Assembly (NCBI GenBank): GCA_964519515.1
Contig: CAZFIJ010000044.1
Span: 3,230-67,229 of the forward strand
Direction of reading: 5' to 3'
From: Korarchaeum sp964519515
Lineage (GTDB): Archaea; Korarchaeota; Korarchaeia; Korarchaeales; Korarchaeaceae
Length of the DNA: 64,000 nt
The notes under the pieces are model-generated. The model was not told the origin of the DNA. It did not search any database and saw nothing but the letters and a program-made list of their open reading frames with translations. Made by a program: the position numbers and the translations under genes. Shown one piece after another: positions 24,774-33,658 of the stretch; position 1 is the first letter of the stretch, and each line of letters starts with the position of its first letter.

Positions 24774-25295
24774 ATTATTCTCTATGGATCTCCTCACCCT
24801 ACCCTCAAAATCTATCTCGATGAGGAAATCGAGAGAAGATTCCGGAACTAAAGACTTCCAGGAGCTATCTCCCTTCAATATGAGATCCCTTATCTTAGTG
24901 GCCTCATATATCTCCCTCTTGAAGAAGGGGACATTCTCCACTTGAAGACCTACTTCCTTAAGGCATCTCACTGTTTCAGGATCATTTGAAAAAGCGATAT
25001 CGACCCTCGGAACCCTATCCAAGACTATAAGTCCCCAATTCTCCTCAGGCGATTGGGTATCAGGGATACAAGATATGAAGATCCTCTCCAGGGGAAAGCC
25101 CTCCCTCCTCAATGTCCTCACTATGAGCTCCATCCTCTCCCCAGCTGAGAGAGGGTTCCTCGGGTGGCAACAGAACTGAGAGCTCCCTATACCTATCACT
25201 AACTCCTCAGCCCTAGATAGGGCATACCTGAATAAGTAAAGATGTCCATGATGGAGGGGCTGAAACCTGCCTATGACTAGAGCTCTCCTGACCAT
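24765..25295 (-). CDS. nadM: Nicotinamide-nucleotide adenylyltransferase (archaeal NadM)
   Basis: NadM makes NAD+ from NMN and ATP. The archaeal NadM nucleotidyltransferase signature GRFQPLHHGH is near the N-terminus. AIGSS-type GIGSSQF and the C-terminal REIYEATKIRDLILKGDSSWKSLVP (with the ISTxxxR-like equivalent EATKIR) follow. I start at ATG 25295 (MVRRALVIG); GTG 25304 would add MWE. It is the last gene of a minus-strand cofactor group. It overlaps the PIN-ATPase end by 9 nt. Confidence 0.93.
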   Translation of the reverse strand: MVRRALVIGRFQPLHHGHLYLFRYALSRAEELVIGIGSSQFCCHPRNPLSAGERMELIVRTLRREGFPLERIFISCIPDTQSPEENWGLIVLDRVPRVDIAFSNDPETVRCLKEVGLQVENVPFFKREIYEATKIRDLILKGDSSWKSLVPESSLDFLIEIDFEGRVRRSIENNSL

Positions 25296-25390
25296 CTCCC
25301 ACACCCGGGGGTCAGCAGCACTTCAAGGATCATCAAATATCTATGGAGTAACTCCTCTTCATCCCCCGTCGGAATCTCAAGTAAAGCTTT

Positions 25391-26083
25391 TTAATCTTCA
25401 CTCTCCCCTTCATCGAGACCCAGGATCCCGGTTATCAAATCCTCGACTTCTTCATCGCCCATTTCAACCTCAAGGAGCTGGTACTTCGAATAACCTTCCT
25501 TCCTCCTCTCCAACTCCCTCCCCTCTAGGACTATCGCCCTCCTGAATGGATGCATCTCCACCTCTATGAAAGCCCTGACGAGGTTCTCAACAGTCGCCTC
25601 ATGAAGTACTATTAGCCCATCAACGAGTTCCATAACGATCCTCTTGTGGACATGTCCCTTAGGGACCCCTATGATAACCCTCCTCAAGTCCCTGTTCCTG
25701 ATGAAGAGGATGAACTTGGAGGTCAAGATATTAACTGCATCTCTAGCTGGTCCTGAGAGAGGTAGTTCAGCGGCCTTGCTGAGCTCAACCCATCTCACTT
25801 CCTTATTCCCTCTCCCAGGTCTCAGTTTCCCGGAGATCGGCTTGCAGAGATAAGTTATTCGGACCTTATCTCCATCGGCTTCTCTCACATCGATAGCCCT
25901 AATGACATCGATATGCAAACCAGTGGAGTCCGCTATTATCTCACTCAGCGAATCTCTGAGACTCCTCCCAGGCTCAACTGAGTCACCGGGGATCGACCAA
26001 TCCTTCCTACCTTTCTCCCTCACTAGAAGCAGGCGATCTCCCTTGATAACGGCGCCTCTCAACTCCAATTTGTAACTGACCAT
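25391..26083 (-). CDS. Nudix-fold protein with degenerate Nudix box and unknown C-terminal domain
   Basis: Residues 1-130 have the Nudix fold: AVIKGDRLLLVREKGRKDWSIPG, then the box region GDSVEPGRSLRDSLSEIIADSTGL. In the box the metal-binding REUXEE core is replaced by SEIIADS, so hydrolysis is doubtful. Residues 135-230 form a separate alpha/beta domain (FILFIRNRDLRRVIIGVPKGHVHKRIVMELVDGL) that I do not recognise. The start ATG overlaps the stop of the upstream kinase gene. A regulator that senses a nucleotide or cofactor is one option (inference). Confidence 0.75.
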   Translation of the reverse strand: MVSYKLELRGAVIKGDRLLLVREKGRKDWSIPGDSVEPGRSLRDSLSEIIADSTGLHIDVIRAIDVREADGDKVRITYLCKPISGKLRPGRGNKEVRWVELSKAAELPLSGPARDAVNILTSKFILFIRNRDLRRVIIGVPKGHVHKRIVMELVDGLIVLHEATVENLVRAFIEVEMHPFRRAIVLEGRELERRKEGYSKYQLLEVEMGDEEVEDLITGILGLDEGESED

Positions 26084-26940
26084 CAGCCCCTCACTAGGGA
26101 TGTGAGGGAGGAGAATAGCTTAAGAGATGCACCTAAGGCCGTAGCGTACTGAGGATCTTCCGGGACAATCAAGTCGCCACCGAAGAGTTTTATAGGTCTT
26201 TTTATTGCTTCAACTATCTGCTCATGGCTGGCTAATCCTCCAACGAGGACAATCTTATCTTCCAATCCTACTGATTTAGCTGCGAAGAGGGATATAACTC
26301 CGATGACCTGCCCCACCATATTCACGAGGGCCGCAGCGATGTCCTCTAGCTTAGCGTCATCCACCAGCTTTCCGAAGTTTGAGGCAGTGGCATTGACATC
26401 TAACTTCCCCACGGGCCCCCCGACTATATCACCGACTTTGAGGTCCAGATTATCAGAGCTTCCCCTTGATGCTAGTTCAAGAAGTGATTCTATGGATGAT
26501 CTACCAAGTAAGAGCTTTCCTAAGCCTAAAAGGGTCCCACCTCCGACGCCCGTTCCTCCCAAATGCCTGACATCGTAGCCAGAGTTCCTCTCTCTGACTT
26601 CAACTATCGCGGTCCCTGTACCAGCGCTAGTGACCACGCACTCCCCTAGCTTCGCTAAGAAGGCGCCTCCCCTTCCTATAGCCTCTATCTCATCCACCTC
26701 GAAGAGAGGGAGGCCGAGGATGCGTTTGGGGAGAGATCTCACTTTCCCCCCGCTCGCAGCAATAGCCTCTACTTCATTAATATTGAGCCCCCCATCAGTC
26801 AATATCTTACCTATTGTGCCAGCTGCAGCTGCTAAAGGATCTGAGGAGACGACTAGAGTCTTCAGGCTAACTCCTCTCTCCGATAGTAAGACTCCCTTCG
26901 TAGTAGTGCCACCCATATCCAGCCCTATGACGAACATCAT
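26083..26940 (-). CDS. Type II pantothenate kinase-like protein (ASKHA fold)
   Basis: The 285-aa protein has GLDMGGTTTKG (phosphate 1 motif), TSAGTGTAIVEV, LGGTGVGGGTLLGLGKLLLG and VNATASNFGKLVDD, which together resemble type II (eukaryote/Staphylococcus-type) pantothenate kinases. IVLVGGLASHEQIVEAI is the second nucleotide motif. Archaea normally use pantoate kinase, so this is unexpected. The ATG overlaps the stop of the ECF transporter gene (ATGA). A BadF-type or N-acetylglucosamine kinase-like activity is the alternative. Confidence 0.72.
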   Translation of the reverse strand: MMFVIGLDMGGTTTKGVLLSERGVSLKTLVVSSDPLAAAAGTIGKILTDGGLNINEVEAIAASGGKVRSLPKRILGLPLFEVDEIEAIGRGGAFLAKLGECVVTSAGTGTAIVEVRERNSGYDVRHLGGTGVGGGTLLGLGKLLLGRSSIESLLELASRGSSDNLDLKVGDIVGGPVGKLDVNATASNFGKLVDDAKLEDIAAALVNMVGQVIGVISLFAAKSVGLEDKIVLVGGLASHEQIVEAIKRPIKLFGGDLIVPEDPQYATALGASLKLFSSLTSLVRG

Positions 26941-27470
26941 CTCCCCGCCCTCTTGACAGCATGCACTATAGGAGGAACGAGTATGAGGGCGAATGGGAGC
27001 TCCCAAGCGAATGTGACGAAGGATATTGTGAGTGCGGCCGCTATAGATAGCGGGGTTAAGCCCTCTTGGAATGGGAGTGGGAAGTATTGGCTCCAGAGGA
27101 GGAGGCCTATCCCTATTATCAAGTGCCCCACGGTGAGCCCTAGGGTAGAAGCTATTAAGTACCTCTTCACGCTATACTTATTCCCTCCAGCGAGCTTCCC
27201 TATTATGTAAAAGCATGTGAAGTTAGATGTGACACCGACTGTCAAACTTAAGATCGCATTTCCATGAGTAGCGATGTCCGATATGAATATCCCTATCGCA
27301 GCGGATAGCCCGCCTACGCTCGCCCCATAGAGGCATGATATCGTTGCGGGTATCACTACAGAGGGCCAGAACCTGACCCCGTAGAAAGTGAGTCCTAACC
27401 AGCTCACGTAACCGACGAGAGCGTACAAAGCTCCCCCTACTGCTGATATAGCGATGTCCCTCAGGTTCAT
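26937..27470 (-). CDS. ECF-type transporter S component (vitamin uptake)
   Basis: The 177-aa protein has about six hydrophobic segments and the look of ECF S components (small substrate-binding membrane proteins): MNLRDIAISAVGGALYALVGY at the start, VVIPATISCLYGASVGGLSAAIGIFISD in the middle. The energising ATPases and T subunit are not in this window. Its overlap with a pantothenate kinase-like gene suggests pantothenate or a related vitamin as substrate (inference). Confidence 0.75.
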   Translation of the reverse strand: MNLRDIAISAVGGALYALVGYVSWLGLTFYGVRFWPSVVIPATISCLYGASVGGLSAAIGIFISDIATHGNAILSLTVGVTSNFTCFYIIGKLAGGNKYSVKRYLIASTLGLTVGHLIIGIGLLLWSQYFPLPFQEGLTPLSIAAALTISFVTFAWELPFALILVPPIVHAVKRAGR

Positions 27471-27504
27471 CTCTGATGCTCGGTCTATCAGAATTAAAAT
27501 TTGA

Positions 27505-28140
27505 CTAGAGATTGAGGAGCTTGGGCCTCACCTCTTCACCCTCTAAATAGACTACAGCGTAATTCCCCCGAGAGAGAGGCCCTGGATTTATCGCGAAAGT
27601 AGTCCCTATCCTCTTCATACCCCTGGACTCATGTATGTGACCGCAGATGCAGAGCAAGGGAGCTTCCCTCTCTATATAATTCCTCAAGGATCTGGATCCG
27701 ACGCTAAGCCCCGATCTCACCCTATCCAGCCCGCTATCGAAAGGAGGGGTATGGCTCAGCAGGAGATCGACCTTCCCGAGCTCCTCCAGCATTAGTGAGA
27801 GCTCATCCTCTGTGAACTCGATCCTAGTCATGAAAGGGGATATCAAGCCCCCTCCCACACCACCGATGGAGTAGCCCATGATGTAAGCTTTATTACGGTG
27901 TAAGTTGAGGCAACCCTCGAGCTCTCGAATCTCGAGAAGGGGAGCAGGATCCATGTTCCCAGGAACGAAGAATACATTCTCATTGAAATCCCTAATATAT
28001 CTAAGAATTTTCCTAACATCCCCTATATCGCCGTTAGAGATATCTCCAGCTACGAATACAGCATCAAAGCTTTCCCTCTCCAGTAAAGGTATTAGCTTTG
28101 AGGACGATGAGTGCACATCGGAGATCGCGAGCAATTTCAT
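27505..28140 (-). CDS. Calcineurin-like metallophosphoesterase
   Basis: The 211-aa protein carries all metal-binding motifs of the family in order: SDVHS (7-11), AGDISNGD, PGNMD, SHTPP and GHIHES. It lies 34 nt upstream of the ECF gene on the same strand, so it could be co-transcribed. The substrate is unknown. The small size fits YfcE/MJ0936-like phosphodiesterases. Confidence 0.9.
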   Translation of the reverse strand: MKLLAISDVHSSSSKLIPLLERESFDAVFVAGDISNGDIGDVRKILRYIRDFNENVFFVPGNMDPAPLLEIRELEGCLNLHRNKAYIMGYSIGGVGGGLISPFMTRIEFTEDELSLMLEELGKVDLLLSHTPPFDSGLDRVRSGLSVGSRSLRNYIEREAPLLCICGHIHESRGMKRIGTTFAINPGPLSRGNYAVVYLEGEEVRPKLLNL

Positions 28141-28183
28141 ACTCCTATCTGCCCCGTCCCGATTTAAAATTTAGGTTGAAATC

Positions 28184-29188
28184 ATGAGGAGGATCGTCAG
28201 GATAAAAGGAGATATTCCCTTGATGGGATCTGTGGCTTTCGGCCTAATAGATAGGGGAACGAATCTGATACAGGTGAGACCGGTCTCATCCTGTCCCCTA
28301 TCATGCATATTCTGCTCTACTGATGCCGGGCCTAAGTCCAAGACGAGGAGGACGGAGTTCCTAGTGGACCTAAACTACCTTATCTCTTGGTTCGAGAGAT
28401 TAGTTGAGAGTAAAAGGATTCACGATATTGAGGCCCATATAGATACTGTTGGAGATCCTTTCCTCTACCCTAAGATCTTAGATCTCGTCAAGAAGCTGAG
28501 GGATATCCCTGAGGTGAAAGTGATATCCGCGCAGACTCATGGCCCTCTGCTAACTCAGAAGCTCATAGGGGAGCTAGAGAGAGGGATCGATAGGATAAAC
28601 TTGAGCATAGACTCGCTAGAGGAGGGGAAGGCCAAGTACTTAGCCGGATCAGATTGGTTCAGGATAGATAAAGTAATTGAGGTGGCTAAGAGGATATCCC
28701 AGAGCTCTATAGACCTCCTTATAGCGCCTATCTGGGTCCCCGGGCTTAATGATGAAGATATCCCGAAGATAATAGAGTTCGCCCTCAGGATAGGGGCCGG
28801 GAAGAGATGGCCGGCGCTCGGTATCCAGAAGTATGAGGCCTATAGAGGTGGGAGAAAGCCCAAGGGAGTTAAGCCAATGAGCTGGGGCGAATTCTACCGG
28901 AAGCTCGCTGAGCTTGAGAGGGAGTTCGGCGTGAAGCTCGTACTGGGCCCAGATGATTTCGGGATAAGGAAAGTCAAGGCAGTAGAGCCTCGCCTCAGGA
29001 AAGGTGAGATATTGAACGTCAAGGTCTTAGGGGAGGGATGGAAGATCGGTGAGGTCCTAGCTATCGCGAGGAATAGAGTCGTAACGGTCCTAGATTCCCC
29101 TCCCGTCCCGCCAGGTTCATTGATAAAGGTGAGAGTGATCAGGGATAGGGATAATATATATTACGCGAGGTTCGCTGGAGGTGTGTGA
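28184..29188 (+). CDS. Radical SAM protein with C-terminal TRAM domain
   Basis: The 334-aa protein has the 4Fe-4S motif CPLSCIFC near residue 37, followed by the TIM-barrel pattern (VGDPFLYPKILDLVKKL, then RINLSIDSL). Residues 270-334 (LNVKVLGEGWKIGEVLAIARNRVVTVL) form a TRAM/OB-like RNA-binding domain. This combination is seen in archaeal COG2100-type proteins of unknown reaction. RNA modification is plausible because of the TRAM domain. Confidence 0.85.
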   Translation: MRRIVRIKGDIPLMGSVAFGLIDRGTNLIQVRPVSSCPLSCIFCSTDAGPKSKTRRTEFLVDLNYLISWFERLVESKRIHDIEAHIDTVGDPFLYPKILDLVKKLRDIPEVKVISAQTHGPLLTQKLIGELERGIDRINLSIDSLEEGKAKYLAGSDWFRIDKVIEVAKRISQSSIDLLIAPIWVPGLNDEDIPKIIEFALRIGAGKRWPALGIQKYEAYRGGRKPKGVKPMSWGEFYRKLAELEREFGVKLVLGPDDFGIRKVKAVEPRLRKGEILNVKVLGEGWKIGEVLAIARNRVVTVLDSPPVPPGSLIKVRVIRDRDNIYYARFAGGV

Positions 29189-29246
29189 GGAGCGCTGACC
29201 AGTCGCGCTTATGTTTTAGCTAATAGAGTAGCGGGGAGGTGGAGGC

Positions 29247-30731
29247 ATGGAAATAGCGCTATCGAGGGGAGAAATGGAGCTCCTCGAGCTTCTGAGATCC
29301 AAGGGGGGGAGAGCGAGGATAGAAGATATAGGAGATAAGAGCAGAGTCGCGGCCCTATCAATTCTTCTCAAGGAAAAAGGTCTTCTGGAAGTTATTGAGA
29401 GGAAAAAGAAAGTTCTGAAGCTTACAGAGAGGGGAATGAGGCATGCTAAGGAAGGATTACCTGAAGAGAAAATATTGGGGATCCTGAAGGGGAGAGGTGA
29501 GGTCAGCCTCTCTGAGATATCGAAGTTGATGGGGGGAGATGAACTAAACGTAGCACTAGGTGAGGGGAGGAAGAAGGGTCTCCTGAAGATAGAGAGCCGG
29601 GATGGGGAAGTGCTGATAATTCCAATATCTTGGGAGGTACCCGAGAGGGAGATAATAGATAGGATCTTGATGGGGGGGCTGGAGGAGGGAGATATTGATC
29701 AAGGAATTCTGAAGAGCTTGAGGAGGAGGGGGCTCGTTGAGACAGAGGAGGTCACTGAAGCTGAGATAGTACTCACTCCCTTGGGTCTAGATGTCGCTGA
29801 AGGGAGGATCCCCTTAGTTGAGGAAGTGGGTAAGTTGAGCAGAGATCTGATAGTGAGTGGAGAATGGAAAAAGAAGAAACTCAAGGCTTATGATGTTAAA
29901 GCGAGCCCTCCTGTAGTGTATCCGGGAAAACCCCACCCATATGTCTATTTCTTGGAGGAGGTGAGGGAGATATTGATCGGGATGGGGTTCACGGAAGTGA
30001 AAAGCCCGATAGTTGAGAGCGAATTCTGGAACTTCGATGTCCTATTTCAAGCTCAGGATCATCCAGCTAGGGAAGTCCATGATTCATACAAACTAGCTTA
30101 TCCTGAGGCAGCTGATCTCTCAAAATACGAAGAACTTGTCAATAGGATAGCTAGGACGCATGAGGATGGTTGGGTAACTGGATCGAAGGGGTGGGGATAC
30201 AAGTGGAGCTTTGAGATAGCTAGGAGGCTCATACTGAGGTCTCAGACTACTGCTGCATCAGCTAGATCCCTAGCTAATGGATTGGAAGTTCCAAGTAAGA
30301 TATTCGCTATAGATAAAGTTTTCAGACCGGAGGCTCCGGATAAAACGCATGCTTTCGAGTTCCATCAGTGTGAGGGGGTTGTTTTAGCTGAAGGAATGAA
30401 TGTGAGGAATTTAATGGGGTTCCTAGCGGAGTTCTCTAAGAACTTGGGCTTTAAAGAGGTGAAATTCAAGCCAGCTTATTTCCCATTCACGGAGCCTAGC
30501 GTTGAGGCTTATGTCAAACATGAGAAACTAGGATGGATAGAGATAGCTGGTTCAGGACTCTTCAGGCCTGAGATGTTGATACCCTTAGGTTACGATTACC
30601 CCAGAGTTCAGGCACTAGCCTGGGGGATAGGGATCGGGAGATTAGCTATGATAAAGCTCGGATTGGAGGATATAAGGGAGCTTCATTCTCAGAACCTGGA
30701 GTACTTGAGGAAAGCTCCTCTGGTGTGGTGA
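29247..30731 (+). CDS. pheS: Phenylalanyl-tRNA synthetase alpha subunit
   Basis: This is the catalytic subunit, charging tRNA-Phe as an alpha2-beta2 enzyme with PheT. The 494-aa archaeal/eukaryotic-type protein has N-terminal winged-helix repeats (1-200) and the class II core: HPYVYFLEEVREILIGMGF, FDVLFQAQDHPAREVHDSY, the FRPEAPDKTHAFEFHQCEG motif 2 region and the C-terminal GWGIGIGRLAMIKLG-like motif 3 (ALAWGIGIGRLAM). PheT begins 4 nt after it. Confidence 0.97.
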   Translation: MEIALSRGEMELLELLRSKGGRARIEDIGDKSRVAALSILLKEKGLLEVIERKKKVLKLTERGMRHAKEGLPEEKILGILKGRGEVSLSEISKLMGGDELNVALGEGRKKGLLKIESRDGEVLIIPISWEVPEREIIDRILMGGLEEGDIDQGILKSLRRRGLVETEEVTEAEIVLTPLGLDVAEGRIPLVEEVGKLSRDLIVSGEWKKKKLKAYDVKASPPVVYPGKPHPYVYFLEEVREILIGMGFTEVKSPIVESEFWNFDVLFQAQDHPAREVHDSYKLAYPEAADLSKYEELVNRIARTHEDGWVTGSKGWGYKWSFEIARRLILRSQTTAASARSLANGLEVPSKIFAIDKVFRPEAPDKTHAFEFHQCEGVVLAEGMNVRNLMGFLAEFSKNLGFKEVKFKPAYFPFTEPSVEAYVKHEKLGWIEIAGSGLFRPEMLIPLGYDYPRVQALAWGIGIGRLAMIKLGLEDIRELHSQNLEYLRKAPLVW

Positions 30732-30735
30732 GAGC

Positions 30736-32394
30736 TTGCCGGTCGTGAGTTTCAGTAGGAGAGAGATGGAGAGGCTCTGGAGGGGCCTCAGTGAGGAGGA
30801 ACTCATTGATCTCTTAGACTTCACGAAGTTAAACTTAGAATCCTTCGGAGAGGAGGTAGAGTTCGAGGTAACCTCCGATAGGATGGATCTCGTAACTTTA
30901 GAGGGCATAGTGAGATGTCTGAAGGGTATATCGAGCGAGGAGCTGGGCCTACCTGAATACAGGGTGAGGAGGAAGGCCTTCGAGGTCAGAGTGGGCGAGG
31001 GAGTATCTAAGGTCAGGCCCTACGTAGTCGCTGCCCTCGTCAGGGATGTCGATCTGAGGACTGAGGAATCGCTAGAGGCCCTTATAGAGGCTCAAGAGAA
31101 GATACATGACACTCTAGGGAGGAAGAGGAGGAGGGTCGCGATCGGACTCCATGACTTCTCTAAAGTAAAGCCCCCTATAATCTATGACGTCAAGAGGGCG
31201 GAGGAGGTCCGCTTCGTACCTCTGGGTGAATATGCAGAAATGAGTGCTAAAGAGATATTAGAACAGACAGAAAAAGGTAAAATTTATTCTCATTTAATCG
31301 CAAATCCAGAAAATTTAGTCCCATTAATAATGGACTCTAGAGAGGAGGTCCTCAGCATGCCCCCTATAATAAACTCGGAGCTGACGAGACTCACCCCGGG
31401 TGTGAGGGATATCTTCATAGATGTGACTGGTACGGATCTCAAGGCGATATGGTATGCCCTAGAGATAATATCCTCAGCTTTAGCTGAGAGAGGAGGGGAG
31501 ATAAGCACGCTAGACATCTTATATCCTGACGGTAGGAGGATAGAGACCCCGAGGCACGAGCCTGAAGTGATGGAAGCGGATCTCGATTTCATAAGGAGTA
31601 TCGTTGGCCTGAACCTCTCCGGGGATGACGTAGTCACGCAGCTCCTGAGGGCCAGGCTGGGAGCGGAGTGCTCAGACGGTAAAGTCAGGGTGCTCATTCC
31701 AGGATATAGATCAGATTTCTTACATCCGATTGATTTAGCTGAGGAAGTCTCAATAACTTTGGGGCTGAATAAAATCGGATATGAGCTCCCAAAGAACGTA
31801 ATGACTGTCGGCAAGCCCCATCCCGTGGAGAGAGTATCTAGGAAAGTGAGGACTGTGATGATAGGGCTCGGCTATCAGGAGGTCCTCAACTACATAATGA
31901 CGAGCAGGGCCTCTCTCTTCCATATGGTCGATAGGGAGGAGAGGGAAGTCGTTGAGATCTCAAATCCAGTCTCTGAGAGCTACAGCGTTTTAAGAGATGC
32001 TCTATTTCCTGGATTACTAGCATTTCTAGCGAATAATACGCATGTAAGGTACCCTCAGAAGGTCTTCGAGATAGGAGACGTAGTGCTCATAGATGAGAGG
32101 CTTGAGAACAAGACGAGGGATGAGAGGAGGGTAGCCGCTGCATATGCAGACGATTCCGTAGGTTTCGAGGACATATACTCCCATCTGAAGGTCTTATTTG
32201 AGAATCTATCGTATGGAATAGAGTTAGAGCCCAGAAGGGAGAGGCCCTTCATAGAGGGGAGGTGCGCGAGCGTGCTCAAGGACGGGGAGGAGGTAGGAGT
32301 GATAGGTGAAATAGATCCTGAGGTCCTCCTCAAGCTGGGGATAACGGTTCCCGTCGCTGTATTCGAGGTCGCTCTGAAGGTACCGAGGAGCTGA
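30736..32394 (+). CDS. pheT: Phenylalanyl-tRNA synthetase beta subunit
   Basis: The 552-aa length fits archaeal PheT. It has the N-terminal B1-like domain, a B3/4 editing region (HDTLGRKRRRVAIGLHDFSKVKPPI to LTPGVRDIFIDVTGTDLKAI), the B5 domain and a C-terminal catalytic-like core (MIGLGYQEVLNYIMTS, FEIGDVV). The start is TTG 30736. It forms an operon with pheS. Confidence 0.97.
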   Translation: MPVVSFSRREMERLWRGLSEEELIDLLDFTKLNLESFGEEVEFEVTSDRMDLVTLEGIVRCLKGISSEELGLPEYRVRRKAFEVRVGEGVSKVRPYVVAALVRDVDLRTEESLEALIEAQEKIHDTLGRKRRRVAIGLHDFSKVKPPIIYDVKRAEEVRFVPLGEYAEMSAKEILEQTEKGKIYSHLIANPENLVPLIMDSREEVLSMPPIINSELTRLTPGVRDIFIDVTGTDLKAIWYALEIISSALAERGGEISTLDILYPDGRRIETPRHEPEVMEADLDFIRSIVGLNLSGDDVVTQLLRARLGAECSDGKVRVLIPGYRSDFLHPIDLAEEVSITLGLNKIGYELPKNVMTVGKPHPVERVSRKVRTVMIGLGYQEVLNYIMTSRASLFHMVDREEREVVEISNPVSESYSVLRDALFPGLLAFLANNTHVRYPQKVFEIGDVVLIDERLENKTRDERRVAAAYADDSVGFEDIYSHLKVLFENLSYGIELEPRRERPFIEGRCASVLKDGEEVGVIGEIDPEVLLKLGITVPVAVFEVALKVPRS

Positions 32395-32561
32395 GAGTCA
32401 TCAAAATGAGATCGAACCCTAGCGTAAGGCCAACATTTTTACCGATCTTAGCCGTATGTGGAGCACGCTTATGAGTTATGCGAATTTAGATGGATGAGGA
32501 TCTAGAGGGCGCGATCTGTTACCTCACCTATAAAGGGGGAGAGGGTGAGTTAATGGGGATC
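32395..32561. other. Intergenic region between pheT and the M42 peptidase
   Basis: These 167 nt lie between convergent genes. They contain a 6-bp inverted repeat CTCACC (32523-32528) / GGTGAG (32544-32549). I see no tRNA or ORF in it. Confidence 0.4.
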
Positions 32562-33605
32562 TTAGAACAGTTCTAGGGTCTTCTGCAAGAGGGCCCCTCC
32601 CCAAGCCACGTCCTTGAGGCTGATGATTTCGCAAGGGCTGTGCATGTACCTCAAGGGTATTGAGATGAGGGCTGTCTTCACACCTCCTCTAGCAACTTGG
32701 ATCACCCATGTATCGGTCCCTGCTCCTCTGAAATCAGCTTCATACTGTCTAGGGATCTCATTTTCCTCTGCAGCTCTCTCTATTAACTCCACTACCTCAG
32801 GGTGGTATATAGGGCCCTTGCTTATGACGGGCCCCTTTCCTAGTGAGACCCTCGGGGCCTCTGGTAGCATGGGCTGCTCAGCGAACGTAACATCAATAGC
32901 TATAGCTGCTTCAGGTTTCAGCTTATATGCCATCATCTCAGCACCTCTAAGTCCTATTTCCTCCTGTATCGTAGCGGTGAAGTGCACCTCGGCATCTATT
33001 CCTCCTCTCTCTCGGCTCAGCATCGCACCATATATCATAGCTGCGACACCCGCAGCGTTATCGAGACCCGGAGAGGAGAAAAACTCTGATCCAAGTGAAA
33101 TTGGATCGTAATCAGGGACTCCGTAGATTCCAGGTTTTATCCCCATGCTCTCAGCTTCTTCCTTACTGCGAGCTCCGATGTCTATCGCTAGATCCTTTAT
33201 CTCTATTTTCTTCTCCTCAAGCTCTTTGTAAACCCTCAGGAGGTGCGCTGGTACTACCCCTACGACCCCCCTAACTATTCCCTTTCCGGTTATCAGCTTG
33301 ACACGGGATCCATAGAGGACTCTGGGATCCCATCCAACTCCATCGAACTTTATGTACCCTTCATTCGTCACCTCCTTAACTATTATCCCGATCTGATCGG
33401 CATGAGCTGCTATCATTATGGAGGGCTTCCCGCCCGGGTTCAGGATGCCTTCCACATTCCCCCAGGGGTCTATCCTGATCACATCGCAGTATGGCCCGAG
33501 GATCTCAGCTATAGAAGGGGCGAAGATCCTCTCGCTCCCCGTGACCCTTGGGATGGATGTCAACTTATTCAATATCTCTCTAACACCCTCGAGCGATGAG
33601 CTCAA
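32562..33605 (-). CDS. M42 family aminopeptidase
   Basis: This is a cytosolic, cobalt/zinc-dependent peptidase of the TET/FrvX type that degrades short peptides. The 347-aa protein shows the ligand set in order: AAHADQIG, GLDNAAGVA, TIQEEIGLRG with the catalytic Glu pair, AIDVTF and MHSPCE near the C-terminus. The region PAHL (about residue 120) is typical. It is divergent from enolase. Confidence 0.94.
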   Translation of the reverse strand: MSSSLEGVREILNKLTSIPRVTGSERIFAPSIAEILGPYCDVIRIDPWGNVEGILNPGGKPSIMIAAHADQIGIIVKEVTNEGYIKFDGVGWDPRVLYGSRVKLITGKGIVRGVVGVVPAHLLRVYKELEEKKIEIKDLAIDIGARSKEEAESMGIKPGIYGVPDYDPISLGSEFFSSPGLDNAAGVAAMIYGAMLSRERGGIDAEVHFTATIQEEIGLRGAEMMAYKLKPEAAIAIDVTFAEQPMLPEAPRVSLGKGPVISKGPIYHPEVVELIERAAEENEIPRQYEADFRGAGTDTWVIQVARGGVKTALISIPLRYMHSPCEIISLKDVAWGGALLQKTLELF

Positions 33606-33658
33606 ACGATCACCTGGGATGCATCAAAGAATAAATAATAAGGTTGGACCTACTCGGG

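Noticed and set aside
26937..27006. Longer start for the pantothenate kinase-like gene adding 22 residues
   Set aside because: The added residues lie within the ECF transporter gene and are not kinase-like; the ATGA overlap start fits better.
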